The position numbers were made by a program, and so were the translations under genes. From Sorangium aterium (GTDB lineage: Bacteria; Myxococcota_A; Polyangia; Polyangiales; Polyangiaceae): a stretch of 64,000 bases of DNA. Of this stretch, positions 16,429-24,540 are shown in pieces; positions within the stretch are counted from its first letter, which is position 1; the number at the start of each line of letters is the position of its first letter. Location of the stretch: the NCBI RefSeq assembly GCF_028368935.1, contig NZ_JAQNDK010000005.1:930001-994000 (forward strand), in the 5' to 3' direction. The notes below the pieces were generated by a model. That model was not told where the DNA came from. It saw only the letters and a program-made list of their open reading frames with translations, and did not search any database.

Positions 16429-17472
16429 GTGAAGGACGAGGACCGGGACGAGCGCGGGGAGCGCGAGGCGGAGGGAGGCGCGGCGAGCGAGCCGGATGCC
16501 GGCGCGCCGGCCAGCCCGGCGCCGATGCCGAACCAGCTGGTGTCGCACCCGGCGTTCCGGACGGGGGTGATCTACATCGAGCCGGAGCTGCGCGACGAGG
16601 TGGAGGCGTACTGGAAGGCGTACGCGGCGTGGGAGAGGACGAAGCACGGGCCGCCGCCGCGGGAGCCGCGCGTGAACGTGCGGGTGGACCACGAGGAGAA
16701 GCCGAGCACGGCGGCGCGGCTGCGCGAGGCGATGGCGCCGCGCAAGGGAGCGGCGAAGCGGGGCGGAGGGAAGAGCGGCGCTGGGGAGAGCGCCGGGGAG
16801 AAGAGCGGCGGGGGGAGCCCGTGGGCGGCGGATGCGGCGGCAGCGGCGGCGGTGATCGACAAGAGCGCGCTGCCGTCGGCGCACCGGCCGAGGAGCGAGG
16901 CGGCGGAGGAGAAGGACGGCGGCGAGACCGACGCCAGGCCGGGGAAGGCGCGGCGCGCCGGGACGGTGGCGGCGATGCTGGCGCTGGCGGCGGGGATCGG
17001 TGCCGCGGCGATGTGCGGGGCGAAGGAGCGGGCGCCGGCGGGGAGCGCGGCCGTGGCGAGCGCGGCGGCGCGGAGCGGCGCAGTAAGCAATGCGGCCGTG
17101 GCGCACGGCGCAGCGAGCGATGCGGCGGCGAGCAGCGCGCCTACGGAGAGCGCACCGCCAACTGTCGCGGAGAGCGCGCCCGAGAGAGCGCAGGCCGAGG
17201 CGTCCGCCGAACGCGCTGCGCCTGCCGTGGTTTCCGATCGCGATGAAGCCGTGCGCACCGCGCGCCGGCGGCCCGCTCCCGAGACGCACTCACCGGCGCC
17301 GAGGACGCCCGAAGCGCAGGCGCCGACCGCGCAGCCTTCGCTCAAGCACTCCGAGGGCGCCACCACGGGGCAGAGGGGGCCCTCGATGCCTGCGTCATCG
17401 CAACCGCCCATGTCACCGCCGGCCGCGCCGTCGCAACCGCCATCCTACGTCGAAGGAATCCCGGAGTTCTGA
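16429..17472 (+). CDS. Acidic/Ala-rich membrane protein of the kinase operon
   Basis: GTG 16429 has a strong AGGAGG site 7 bases upstream; ATG 16384 in the same frame is the alternative. The 347-residue product starts with an acidic disordered stretch. A short folded segment follows (QLVSHPAFRTGVIYIEPELR then DEVEAYWKAYAAWERTKHGP). A Gly/Lys region leads to a single hydrophobic span (GTVAAMLALAAGIGAAAMCG) and a long Ala/Ser/Pro tail. This layout mirrors the kinase (cytoplasmic part, one span, low-complexity exterior). Its stop lies 2 bases before the next start. Function unknown. Confidence 0.68.
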   Translation: MKDEDRDERGEREAEGGAASEPDAGAPASPAPMPNQLVSHPAFRTGVIYIEPELRDEVEAYWKAYAAWERTKHGPPPREPRVNVRVDHEEKPSTAARLREAMAPRKGAAKRGGGKSGAGESAGEKSGGGSPWAADAAAAAAVIDKSALPSAHRPRSEAAEEKDGGETDARPGKARRAGTVAAMLALAAGIGAAAMCGAKERAPAGSAAVASAAARSGAVSNAAVAHGAASDAAASSAPTESAPPTVAESAPERAQAEASAERAAPAVVSDRDEAVRTARRRPAPETHSPAPRTPEAQAPTAQPSLKHSEGATTGQRGPSMPASSQPPMSPPAAPSQPPSYVEGIPEF

Positions 17473-17474
17473 CC

Positions 17475-18551
17475 ATGAAGAAGCCTGTATTGCTGTGCTC
17501 GCTCGGCCTGGCGATCGCGCTGCTCGCACCCGCCAGCAGCGCCCAATCCGGCGCCGAGGCGCGAAGCGCGACGGAGACGGAGGCGCTGACGGACAAGGCG
17601 CGGCAGCTGTATGACGAGGGGTTCGCGGCCCTCAACCGATCGCGATGGGCCGAGGCACACGCGGCGTTCCTGGCGGCATGGCGCATCAAGCAGCACTACC
17701 AGATCGCGTCGAACCTCGGCGTGGCCGAGCTGCGGCTCGGCAAGCACCGCGACGCCGCGGAGCACCTGTCGTGGTACCTGCGCGAGGCGCCCGAGGAGAG
17801 GACGGCTCAGCGGCAGCGCGCCGAGATATTGTTGAAGGAAGCGCTGGCGAAGGTCGCGGCGATCACGATCACCACGGAGCCGGAAGGCGCGGAGGTGAAG
17901 GTCGACGGGGCCGCGGTCGGGCGGACGCCGCTCGCGCTGCCGGTGTTCCTGGAGCCAGGACGGCACGTGATCGGCGCGGAGCTCGACGGGTACAAGCCGG
18001 GGCAGGAGCAGATCGAGCCGGCGGCGGGCCACGCGGGCGGGATCACGCTGCACCTGGCCCGAAGGGATGCGGAGGCGCCCGCCGCAGCGGGCGCGCCGGC
18101 AGCGGCGGGGCCGCGGGCGGCGAGCGACGCGCCTCCAGCGAAGCGGCCGGAGACCACCGCAGCGCCGCCGGCAGCGCGGAGCTGGGTGCCGGCGATCGCG
18201 CTGGGAGCGGCGAGCGTGGTCGGGCTCGGCGTAGCGGTGGGATTCACGGTGGCGTCGAACGATGCGAGCGCGGAGAAGGACGAGCGGAAGAAGGGCATTT
18301 TGCGAGAGGGTGGGCAGTGCGTTGAGCCCTCGGCGGCGTTCGTCGAGCGATGCAAGGCGTTGCGCAGCACGGGATCGCGTGCCGACACGTTCGGCAATGG
18401 GGCGCGCGTTGCGTTCATCGCCTCAGGCGCGCTCGCCGCCGCTGCGGCGACGTATCTGCTGTGGCCGCGCGCCGATGCGCTCGTATCGGGAACCGTGCTG
18501 CCGGAAGTGCGCGCGGACGGCGCGAGGATCACCGTGTTCGGTGCGTTTTGA
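17475..18551 (+). CDS. Exported TPR-PEGA protein (copy A)
   Basis: The 358-residue protein has a Sec signal (MKKPVLLCSLGLAIALLA, cleavage near SSAQ). Residues 40-110 form TPR-like helices (ARQLYDEGFAALNRSRWAEA; HYQIASNLGVAELRLGKHRD). A PEGA domain follows (ITITTEPEGAEVKVDGAAVG then RTPLALPVFLEPGRH, residues 134-172). The C-terminal part has two hydrophobic segments (AIALGAASVVGLGVAVGF and VAFIASGALAAAAATYLLWP). PEGA domains are linked to surface or cell-wall attachment. It follows the previous gene by 2 bp and precedes the Gly-rich lipoprotein by 19 bp. A paralogue (copy B) lies at 23358-24509, also followed by such a lipoprotein. Confidence 0.83.
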   Translation: MKKPVLLCSLGLAIALLAPASSAQSGAEARSATETEALTDKARQLYDEGFAALNRSRWAEAHAAFLAAWRIKQHYQIASNLGVAELRLGKHRDAAEHLSWYLREAPEERTAQRQRAEILLKEALAKVAAITITTEPEGAEVKVDGAAVGRTPLALPVFLEPGRHVIGAELDGYKPGQEQIEPAAGHAGGITLHLARRDAEAPAAAGAPAAAGPRAASDAPPAKRPETTAAPPAARSWVPAIALGAASVVGLGVAVGFTVASNDASAEKDERKKGILREGGQCVEPSAAFVERCKALRSTGSRADTFGNGARVAFIASGALAAAAATYLLWPRADALVSGTVLPEVRADGARITVFGAF

Positions 18552-18570
18552 TGCGCTGCGAGAGGATGCC

Positions 18571-20148
18571 ATGAGGATGCGGAGAAGGCACCGGTGCTTG
18601 GTCGGCGTGGTTCTTGTCATCTTGAGCAGCGGGTGCGCGTCGTTCTGGAGCGACATCGCCGGAGACTGCGAGGAGATGCTCACGTGCGAGCACTTCCGCC
18701 CGACGGCCAGCAGCGGTAGCGGGCCACACGCAGGGTGCGTGCCGAGCGAGAGCGCGGACGCCGTGAGCGATGCGTGCGGCGTGTTCGTCGCGGCGAGCGG
18801 GAACGACGGGAGCGCGGGGACCAAGGCGGAGCCTGTCAAGACGCTGACCGAGGCGATCGCGCGAGCGGCGGACCAGAGGACGGCCGTGTACGCATGCGCC
18901 GAGGCGTTCGCCGAGGTGGTCGAGGTGCCCGCGAGCGCGACGCTCTTCGGCGGGCTGGACTGCGCGAACGGGTGGCGCTGGATCGGCGAGGAGAAGAAGA
19001 CGATCGTGGCGCCGGGGGTGGAGGCGATCCCGCTGAAGCTCGTGCGAGGCGAGGGCGCGATGCGGATCGAAGACTTCTCGGTGCGCGCCTCGGATGCGCA
19101 GGCGGCAGGGAGCTCGTCGATCGCGGTGCTGGCGGCTGGCGCGACGGTCGAGTTGACGCGGTGCGAGCTGATCGCAGGCAACGGGGCCAACGGCGCGGAC
19201 GGAGAGGACGCGCCGAGCGAGGCGGCGATGCAGGGGCCGCGAGGAGAGGACGGAGCCAGCGCGTGCAGCGATCTGGATGCGTCGGGCGCACCGGACGAGA
19301 CGCTCGCGGGAGGAGCTCAGGTCGAGAGCGTATGCGGGGACGGCGCGCTGTCGATAGGCGGTGCGGGCGGCGTCGGCAACGTGAGCAACGGAAGTGATGG
19401 CGCGACAAGTCAAGGCACCGCGGAGACCGCACGCGGCGGGCTCGGCGAATCGGTCACGGGCGCCTGGGATTGTGCTGGCGCCGAGCCCAACGGTGGCGGC
19501 GACGCCGGAGTGAGCGGTGGCGCTGGCGACGCCGGCGTCGGGGCGAGCGGCAACGGGACGCTGAGCGCCTCCGGCTATGCGGGCGTGAGCGGTGGCGCGG
19601 GTGGCGCAGGCAAGCCCGGACAGGGCGGTGGCGGAGGTGGCGGCGCGAAGGGCGGGGCCATCTGTCCAGGCGCCGCGACTGGAGCCGGAGCGAGCGGCGG
19701 AAGCGGCGGCGCCGGCGGCTGCGGCGGGCTTCCTGGACGAGGCGGCGGAGCCGGCGGCGCGAGCATCCCGCTGGTGAGCGTGGAGGGAAAGGTGACGCTG
19801 ACGGATTGCTCGCTGAAGGCGGGCAGCGGAGGCAAGGGAGGCGCGGGCGGCGATCTGCAGCCGGGTGGATCCGGCGGCGTGGGTGGACTCGGCGGCATGG
19901 GCGTTGGCGGCTCGAACCCCGCATGCGATGGCGGCAGGGGAGGCAAAGGCGGCAACGGCGGCCCTGGCGGCGGAGGTCTCGGAGGACCGTCGCTTGCGAT
20001 CGCGTTCCGCGGTGAGCCGGTGAAGCAGGAAGGCAAGACGGTGCTGATGGCCGGTACGCCGGGGGCGGGTGGGCCTGGCGGGAGCAACAACGTGGCGAGC
20101 AACGGCGGAGCTGACGGCGTGACGGCTGCGGAGCGAGAGCTTCCGTGA
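18571..20148 (+). CDS. Gly-rich beta-helix-type surface lipoprotein (copy A)
   Basis: The 525-residue product starts at ATG 18571, preceded by GAGAGG. Its lipobox is VILSSGC (Cys22). Residues 65-200 match the DUF1565-like opening of parallel beta-helix proteins: CGVFVAASGNDGSAGTKAEP, then VKTLTEAIARA, and FGGLDCANGWRW. From about residue 205 the chain is dominated by GGAGG/GGNG segments, interrupted by short beta-rich inserts (IPLVSVEGKVTLTDCSLKAG). Family knowledge suggests an outer-surface, possibly adhesive or Ca-binding, protein. It ends the kinase operon. Copies B and C are more like each other than like this one. Confidence 0.8.
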   Translation: MRMRRRHRCLVGVVLVILSSGCASFWSDIAGDCEEMLTCEHFRPTASSGSGPHAGCVPSESADAVSDACGVFVAASGNDGSAGTKAEPVKTLTEAIARAADQRTAVYACAEAFAEVVEVPASATLFGGLDCANGWRWIGEEKKTIVAPGVEAIPLKLVRGEGAMRIEDFSVRASDAQAAGSSSIAVLAAGATVELTRCELIAGNGANGADGEDAPSEAAMQGPRGEDGASACSDLDASGAPDETLAGGAQVESVCGDGALSIGGAGGVGNVSNGSDGATSQGTAETARGGLGESVTGAWDCAGAEPNGGGDAGVSGGAGDAGVGASGNGTLSASGYAGVSGGAGGAGKPGQGGGGGGGAKGGAICPGAATGAGASGGSGGAGGCGGLPGRGGGAGGASIPLVSVEGKVTLTDCSLKAGSGGKGGAGGDLQPGGSGGVGGLGGMGVGGSNPACDGGRGGKGGNGGPGGGGLGGPSLAIAFRGEPVKQEGKTVLMAGTPGAGGPGGSNNVASNGGADGVTAAERELP

Positions 20149-20354
20149 GCGCTCTGGTGCGGGCATGCCGAGCGCCGTGAAGCGCGACGCCGACATCGCG
20201 GCGTGACGTGGTGTGAGGTGAGGTGGAGACGCGGGCGCAGATCGCGCGCGCACAGGTGAGGTGTGCCGTGCGGCAGCGTGCGGCGTGTCGAGGGCAAGGC
20301 GTGGGACGAGGGCAGCGATGGGAACGATGAGCAGCAAGACGGACAGCAAGGGTT

Positions 20355-20424
20355 CCCTTCCCGTCCTGCGCCAACTGCGGGATGCGGGAGGGGCCGGTGG
20401 TGCGGAGGCGCGAAGCGCCGAGCG
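20355..20424. repeat. Intergenic hairpin element, copy 1
   Basis: About 70 bp, with an imperfect stem cccttcccgtcctgcgc / gcgggatgcgggagggg and then the small palindrome GGCGCGAAGCGCC. A clear homologue lies at 23376-23443 upstream of the PEGA copy B gene, with the same order of stem and palindrome. Copy 1 lies in the leader of lipoprotein copy B (start 20480). It may be a terminator/attenuator pair or a mobile palindromic repeat (inference). Confidence 0.65.
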
Positions 20425-20479
20425 CCGACAGGGGCACGTGATGACGGCCGGCGGCTGTTCGTCCTGGGGGAGAGATACG

Positions 20480-22067
20480 ATGCAGCACAGGTTGTGGACC
20501 TCTGCGATGTTGATCGTGGCGGGCGTAACGCTCGGAGCTCACGTTGGGGGCTGCTTCTTCGCTGCGCCAGACTGCATGCTCGGGATGTGCCTGGATGCGC
20601 TGCCATCCGGCGAGGGAGGTGGCGGCGGCAGCAACGCCGCGTGCGAGGCGGATCCGACGGAGGATGCGAGCACGTTGACGGAGGAGTGCGCGGTGTTCGC
20701 GAGCGCGAGCGCGATGCCGGGCGGCGACGGCACCAAGGCGAAGCCGTACGCGTCGCTCGCGGAGGCGGTGGCGAACGCGAACGGCAAGCGGGTGCTGGCG
20801 TGCGCGAGCGGGGCGTTCGCGGAGAGCGTGACGATCGGGGCGGAGGCCGAGGTGATCGGCGGCTTCGACTGCGACGCCGGCTGGACGTGGAGCGCCGAGG
20901 CGCGGAGCGTGATCGAGGGGCCCGCGGACAAGATCGCGCTGACGCTGACGGAGGGCGCGCGCGGGGCGAAGGTGCGTAGCTTCGCGGTGCGCGCGGCGAG
21001 CGCGACGGAGCCGGGCGGCTCGTCGATCGGCGTGGCGGTAGCCGACGTCGAGGCGGAACTCGCGCAGGTGGACGTGACCGCGGGCGACGGGATGGACGGC
21101 GAGAGCGGAACCACGCCGACGGAGGCGCCCGTGGCGGGAGCGAGCGCACCGGTGATGAGCGCGTCGAACGCGTGCAAGGCGCCGAACCAGGTCATCGGCG
21201 GGACCGCGGGCGCGACGACGTGCGAGGACGGCGAGACGCGCGGCGGAGACGGTGGGACCGGAGGGATCACGGGGACGGAGGAGGGCAACGGGCAGGCGGG
21301 GCGCGATGGAGAGCCGATGCCGGAGCCGAATCCGGAGGAGTACGGGCTCGGGGGGCGCGGGCAAACAGATCCTTCAGGCAACTGCCGAAGCGGTGTGGAG
21401 GGCGCGCCGGGTGCGCCTGGCGGTCCCGGGTCGGCCGGCAGCGGCACGGCGCTGACGCTCGCCGGGATCAGCGGCGGAGATGGCGGGCATCACCGGCGGC
21501 CGTGGTCAAGGGGGCGGAGGCGGCGGCGGTGCCAAGTCGGGGACGTTCTGCTTGCTCAACACGACCCTCGTCGATGGCGTGGGCGCCAGCGGCGGCGGAG
21601 GCGGTGCCGGTGGGTGCGGTGGGAAAGGCGGCGGCGGCGGTAAGGCCGGCGGGTCGAGCGTCGGGATCCTCAGCCTGGGCACGAAGCTGGTGCTGACGGA
21701 CGTCACCGTGGCGGTCGGAAAGGCGGGAAAGGGCGGGGATGGCGCGGCCGGCAAGGCTGGTGCGGCTGGTGGTGCAGGCGCGGCCGGTGGGGAAGGCTCC
21801 GGACAAGGCGATTCGAGGCGCGGCTGTCAGGGAGGAAATGGCGGTGACGGCGGCCGTGGGGGCTTCGGCGCGGGCGGTCGAGGCGGCCACGCCGTAGGCA
21901 TCGCCTATGCGGCGGGGCCGGGCGAAGGGCCCGCGGTACAGTTCACCGCGGGCACGGCGGGCGACGGCGGCGCCGCCGCGCCGGGCGGTCCGCCCGCAAG
22001 CGCCGGCGCACCGGGTGGGAGCGGGGTTTGCTGGGATTTCTCGGCGCAAGCGCCGTGTGGAGGATGA
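20480..22067 (+). pseudogene. Gly-rich beta-helix-type lipoprotein (copy B), frameshifted
   Basis: ATG 20480 follows GGGGGAGAGA. The lipobox is HVGGC (Cys25). The N-terminal half closely matches copy C: ECAVFASASA, GDGTKAKPYASLAEAVANAN, GKRVLACASGAFAESVTI and VIGGFDCDAGWTWSAEARS. At about 21485, after GISGGDGG, the frame is lost within a G-rich tract. The coding continues in another frame from about 21486 (GITGGRGQGGGGGGGAKSG) to the conserved end GVCWDF...stop at 22067. Relative to copy C the net difference is equivalent to a loss of two bases (or five). The intact length would be about 528 residues. It may be a true pseudogene, a phase-variable gene or a sequencing error in a hard region. 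Confidence 0.72.
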
Positions 22068-22072
22068 GCACG

Positions 22073-22459
22073 ATGAGCGCACCGAACCACATCCGAACCG
22101 CTCTGAAGGCCCCGGACGCCTCTCTCGACCGGTGGATGGATCCGGTGTGGTGCGCGACGACGCCGCCGGCGGAGAAGCAGCGGCTCGCGGAGAAGCGTGC
22201 CCGACGGGTCATGGAGATCTATGGGGTCGAGGACCCCCGGATGGAGGCGCTGCTCGTGCGGCTCGCGAGCCAGGTGGAGCAGTGGGCCACCGAGGAGCGA
22301 GCCACCATGCAGGAGGCGGACGACGAGGCGTGGGTGAGCGCGGTGCCGGACAAGGGCGAGACCGAGCGGCGCAGCTCGCGCCTGGCGCTGCTCGGCGCGG
22401 TGCTCTTCGTGCTGGCGGTGGTGTGCGGCGTGGTGCTGGCGGTGCTGCGGCTGCGCTGA
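22073..22459 (+). CDS. Small protein with C-terminal membrane anchor
   Basis: ATG 22073, with TGGAGG 9 bases upstream, gives 128 residues. A soluble helical part (PPAEKQRLAEKRARRVMEIY; MEALLVRLASQVEQWATEER) is followed by a basic stretch and a C-terminal span (LALLGAVLFVLAVVCGVVLA). This is another tail-anchored protein, like the first gene of the operon. It lies 5 bp after lipoprotein B and upstream of PP2C copy 1. The second cassette lacks a counterpart between lipoprotein C and PP2C copy 2. Function unknown; a docking factor for the phosphatase is a guess from position. Confidence 0.65.
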   Translation: MSAPNHIRTALKAPDASLDRWMDPVWCATTPPAEKQRLAEKRARRVMEIYGVEDPRMEALLVRLASQVEQWATEERATMQEADDEAWVSAVPDKGETERRSSRLALLGAVLFVLAVVCGVVLAVLRLR

Positions 22460-22473
22460 GGTAGCGACGTAGC

Positions 22474-22498
22474 GAAGGCCGCGTGTGGCGCGGCCTTC
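22474..22498 (+). terminator. Hairpin after the small anchored protein gene
   Basis: A perfect 10-bp stem (GAAGGCCGCG / CGCGGCCTTC) with a 5-base loop (TGTGG), 15 bp after the stop at 22459. There is no U-run, which is common in GC-rich genomes. It separates this gene from PP2C copy 1. Confidence 0.7.
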
Positions 22499-22582
22499 TC
22501 CGATCTGAACGAACGCGCGCCGCTGTCTACGGCGCGCCATGGCTCGGCTCGTCCCGAAGACGAGCGCGCGAGGAGGACGAAG

Positions 22583-23356
22583 GTGTATCCACAGCTCGCC
22601 ATCGAGGCGGCAGCGCATTCCGACGTGGGCCGGCGCCGTAGCCACAACGAGGACAGCTTCGCGGCGCTGCCGTGCGTGGGGCTGTTCATGGTGGCCGATG
22701 GGCTCGGCGGCAACGCGGCCGGAGAGGTGGCGTCCCGCATGGCGATCGAGGTCGTCAAGAGCTGCTTCGAGGAGGGCGAAGAGCTCGAGGAGACGTGGCC
22801 GTACGGCACAGCGACGCCGCACGATCGGGACGAGGTGCGGCTTGTGCTGAGCGTGCGGCGCGCCAACCGCGCGATCTACGAGGCCAGCCAGCAGCAGGAG
22901 GTGCGCGGCATGGCGACGACCTTCGCGGGCGTGCTGCTCGGGCGCGGCATGGCGTACATCGCGCACGTGGGCGACTCGCGCGTCTACCGGATGCGCGGGG
23001 GCCGACTGGAGCGGCTGACGCGGGATCACACGTTGCTGGAAGAGCTGCTCGGCGACAGCGACGGAGCGCGGGAGGCGGTCGAAGCGCTGAGCGAGCGTGC
23101 GAGCGTGGTCACGCGGGCGCTGGGATGCGAGAAGAGCGTGGACATCGAGTCGCGTGTGGAGGCGACGAAGCCGGGCGATCTGTTCCTGGTGTGCTCGGAC
23201 GGGCTATGGGGCCCTGTGCCCGAGGCGCGGATCGAGGGGGTGTTGGGGAGGCACCGTGACCTGAGCCTCGCCGCGAGCCTGCTTGTCGATATCGCGAACG
23301 AGAACGGAGGGCCGGACAACGTGACGTGTGTGCTGGCGCGGCTGGGAGGTGGCTGA
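22583..23356 (+). CDS. PP2C-family serine/threonine phosphatase (copy 1)
   Basis: GTG 22583, preceded by AGGAGG, gives 257 residues, the size of a bare bacterial PP2C (PstP/Stp type). It has all metal-site motifs: RRRSHNEDSF, FMVADGLGGNAAGEVAS, GMATTFAGVLL, AHVGDSRVYRMR, LTRDHT, LVCSDGLWGPV and GGPDNVTCVLARL. It is cytoplasmic, with no membrane anchor. It is predicted to dephosphorylate targets of the kinase at 13302 (established pairing of Hanks kinases with PP2C; the link here is inferred from the cluster). A near-identical but frameshifted copy lies at 26579-27350, and the similarity includes about 40 bp of upstream DNA. Confidence 0.94.
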   Translation: MYPQLAIEAAAHSDVGRRRSHNEDSFAALPCVGLFMVADGLGGNAAGEVASRMAIEVVKSCFEEGEELEETWPYGTATPHDRDEVRLVLSVRRANRAIYEASQQQEVRGMATTFAGVLLGRGMAYIAHVGDSRVYRMRGGRLERLTRDHTLLEELLGDSDGAREAVEALSERASVVTRALGCEKSVDIESRVEATKPGDLFLVCSDGLWGPVPEARIEGVLGRHRDLSLAASLLVDIANENGGPDNVTCVLARLGGG

Positions 23357-23357
23357 G

Positions 23358-24509
23358 GTGGTTGCGAGGGACGCACCCCTCCCGTCCCGCGCGGAGCGCG
23401 GGACATGGGAGGGGCGGGCCGCGCGCAGGCGCGAAGCGCCGAGCACGGACCGGGGGTGGGCATCCATCCTTCGTCGTGGCGCTCCGATCGCCAGCTTCGT
23501 GGCCTTGGTGTGCTGCGCAGCGCCGGGCAGGACGCAGCCGGGGGAGGCGGAGACGGTGGCGATGACGGAGCAGGCACGGAAGCTGTTCAAAGAGGGCGTG
23601 GCAGCGTTCGAGCAGTCGCGCTGGGCGGAGGCGCGGGCGGCGTTCCTGGCGGCGCTGGCGCTGAACGGCCACTACACGATCCGCGGCAACCTGGCCGCGG
23701 CGGAGCTGAAGCTGGGCCGTTATCGAGACGCGACGGAGCACCTGGCGAGGTGCGTGCGGGAGATGGCGGAGGACGCGACGAGCACGGCGGAGGAGCGCGC
23801 CCGAGGGGAAGCGGCGTACGCGGAGGCGCGGGCGAAGGTGGGGACGCTGGTGGTGCGCACCAAGGTGGACGGGGCGCGCGTGTTCGTGGACGGCACATTG
23901 CGGGGGCTGACGCCGCTGGCGGATCCGCTGTTCGTCGAGCCGGGGGCGCACACGATCTCGGTGGAGCACGAGGACTACGAGACGAAGAAGATGACGGTGC
24001 AGCTCGTGGCCGGCGGGCAGATCGAGAATGGGGTAGAGCTTCGGCAGAGATCGGCGGGTGCACCACCGCCGAAGCGGCTGGACACGACCATGGCGCCGCT
24101 GGCCCGCGGCGCCGAGGAGCACGCCCGCGATCCAAGGACGGCGCTGCTGATCGGCGGCGCGGCGACGGCGGGGGCGGCGGTGGTGGCGGGGGTGGTGTTC
24201 ACGGTGCTGGCGAACGCGAACGCCAGCGACGCGGAAGAGCAGCGAAGCCTGCTGCACCAAGAGGGCGGCTTGGATGCGTGTAAGGCTCCCGGAGCACCTC
24301 CGCGATGCACGGAGCTGAAGGACGCCGTCGCCGCTCGCTACGACTTCAGCAACGCGGCGTTCTGGAGCTTCGTCGGTGCGGGGACGGTCGGGGTCGGAAC
24401 ACTCGTCTATGGCCTCATCTCGCGCTCCCCGGTGAACGAGCGGCGCGTGCATGTAGCGCCTCTCGTCGGGTCGAACGGCCTCGGGATTGGAGTACGCGGT
24501 GGCTTCTGA
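23358..24509 (+). CDS. Exported TPR-PEGA protein (copy B); start uncertain
   Basis: This paralogue of the 17475 gene has TPR-like repeats (ARKLFKEGVAAFEQSRWAEA; GHYTIRGNLAAAELKLGRYR) and a PEGA domain (VVRTKVDGARVFVDGTLRGL then TPLADPLFVEPGAHTISVEH). It also has a hydrophobic segment (LIGGAATAGAAVVAGVVFTV) and a second near the C-terminus. A signal-like stretch (PIASFVALVCCAAPGRTQ) starts about 23490, but no ATG/GTG lies just before it in frame. GTG 23358 is the nearest in-frame candidate and would force translation through the hairpin at 23376-23414. The true start, or a small indel here, is unresolved. Lipoprotein C follows 31 bp downstream. Confidence 0.72.
   Translation: MVARDAPLPSRAERGTWEGRAARRREAPSTDRGWASILRRGAPIASFVALVCCAAPGRTQPGEAETVAMTEQARKLFKEGVAAFEQSRWAEARAAFLAALALNGHYTIRGNLAAAELKLGRYRDATEHLARCVREMAEDATSTAEERARGEAAYAEARAKVGTLVVRTKVDGARVFVDGTLRGLTPLADPLFVEPGAHTISVEHEDYETKKMTVQLVAGGQIENGVELRQRSAGAPPPKRLDTTMAPLARGAEEHARDPRTALLIGGAATAGAAVVAGVVFTVLANANASDAEEQRSLLHQEGGLDACKAPGAPPRCTELKDAVAARYDFSNAAFWSFVGAGTVGVGTLVYGLISRSPVNERRVHVAPLVGSNGLGIGVRGGF
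23376..23443. repeat. Intergenic hairpin element, copy 2
   Basis: The stem is CCCCTCCC plus GTCCCGCGC against GCGCGGGAC plus GGGAGGGG, with only a 2-base bulge and a 3-base loop (23376-23414). It is followed by GGCGCGAAGCGCCGAGC. It is homologous to copy 1 (20355-20424). It starts 19 bp after the PP2C stop, so it could terminate that gene, and it lies before the PEGA copy B coding sequence. Confidence 0.75.
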
Positions 24510-24540
24510 GCAGGGCGTAGGGGATCGAGGAGAGAGAAGC

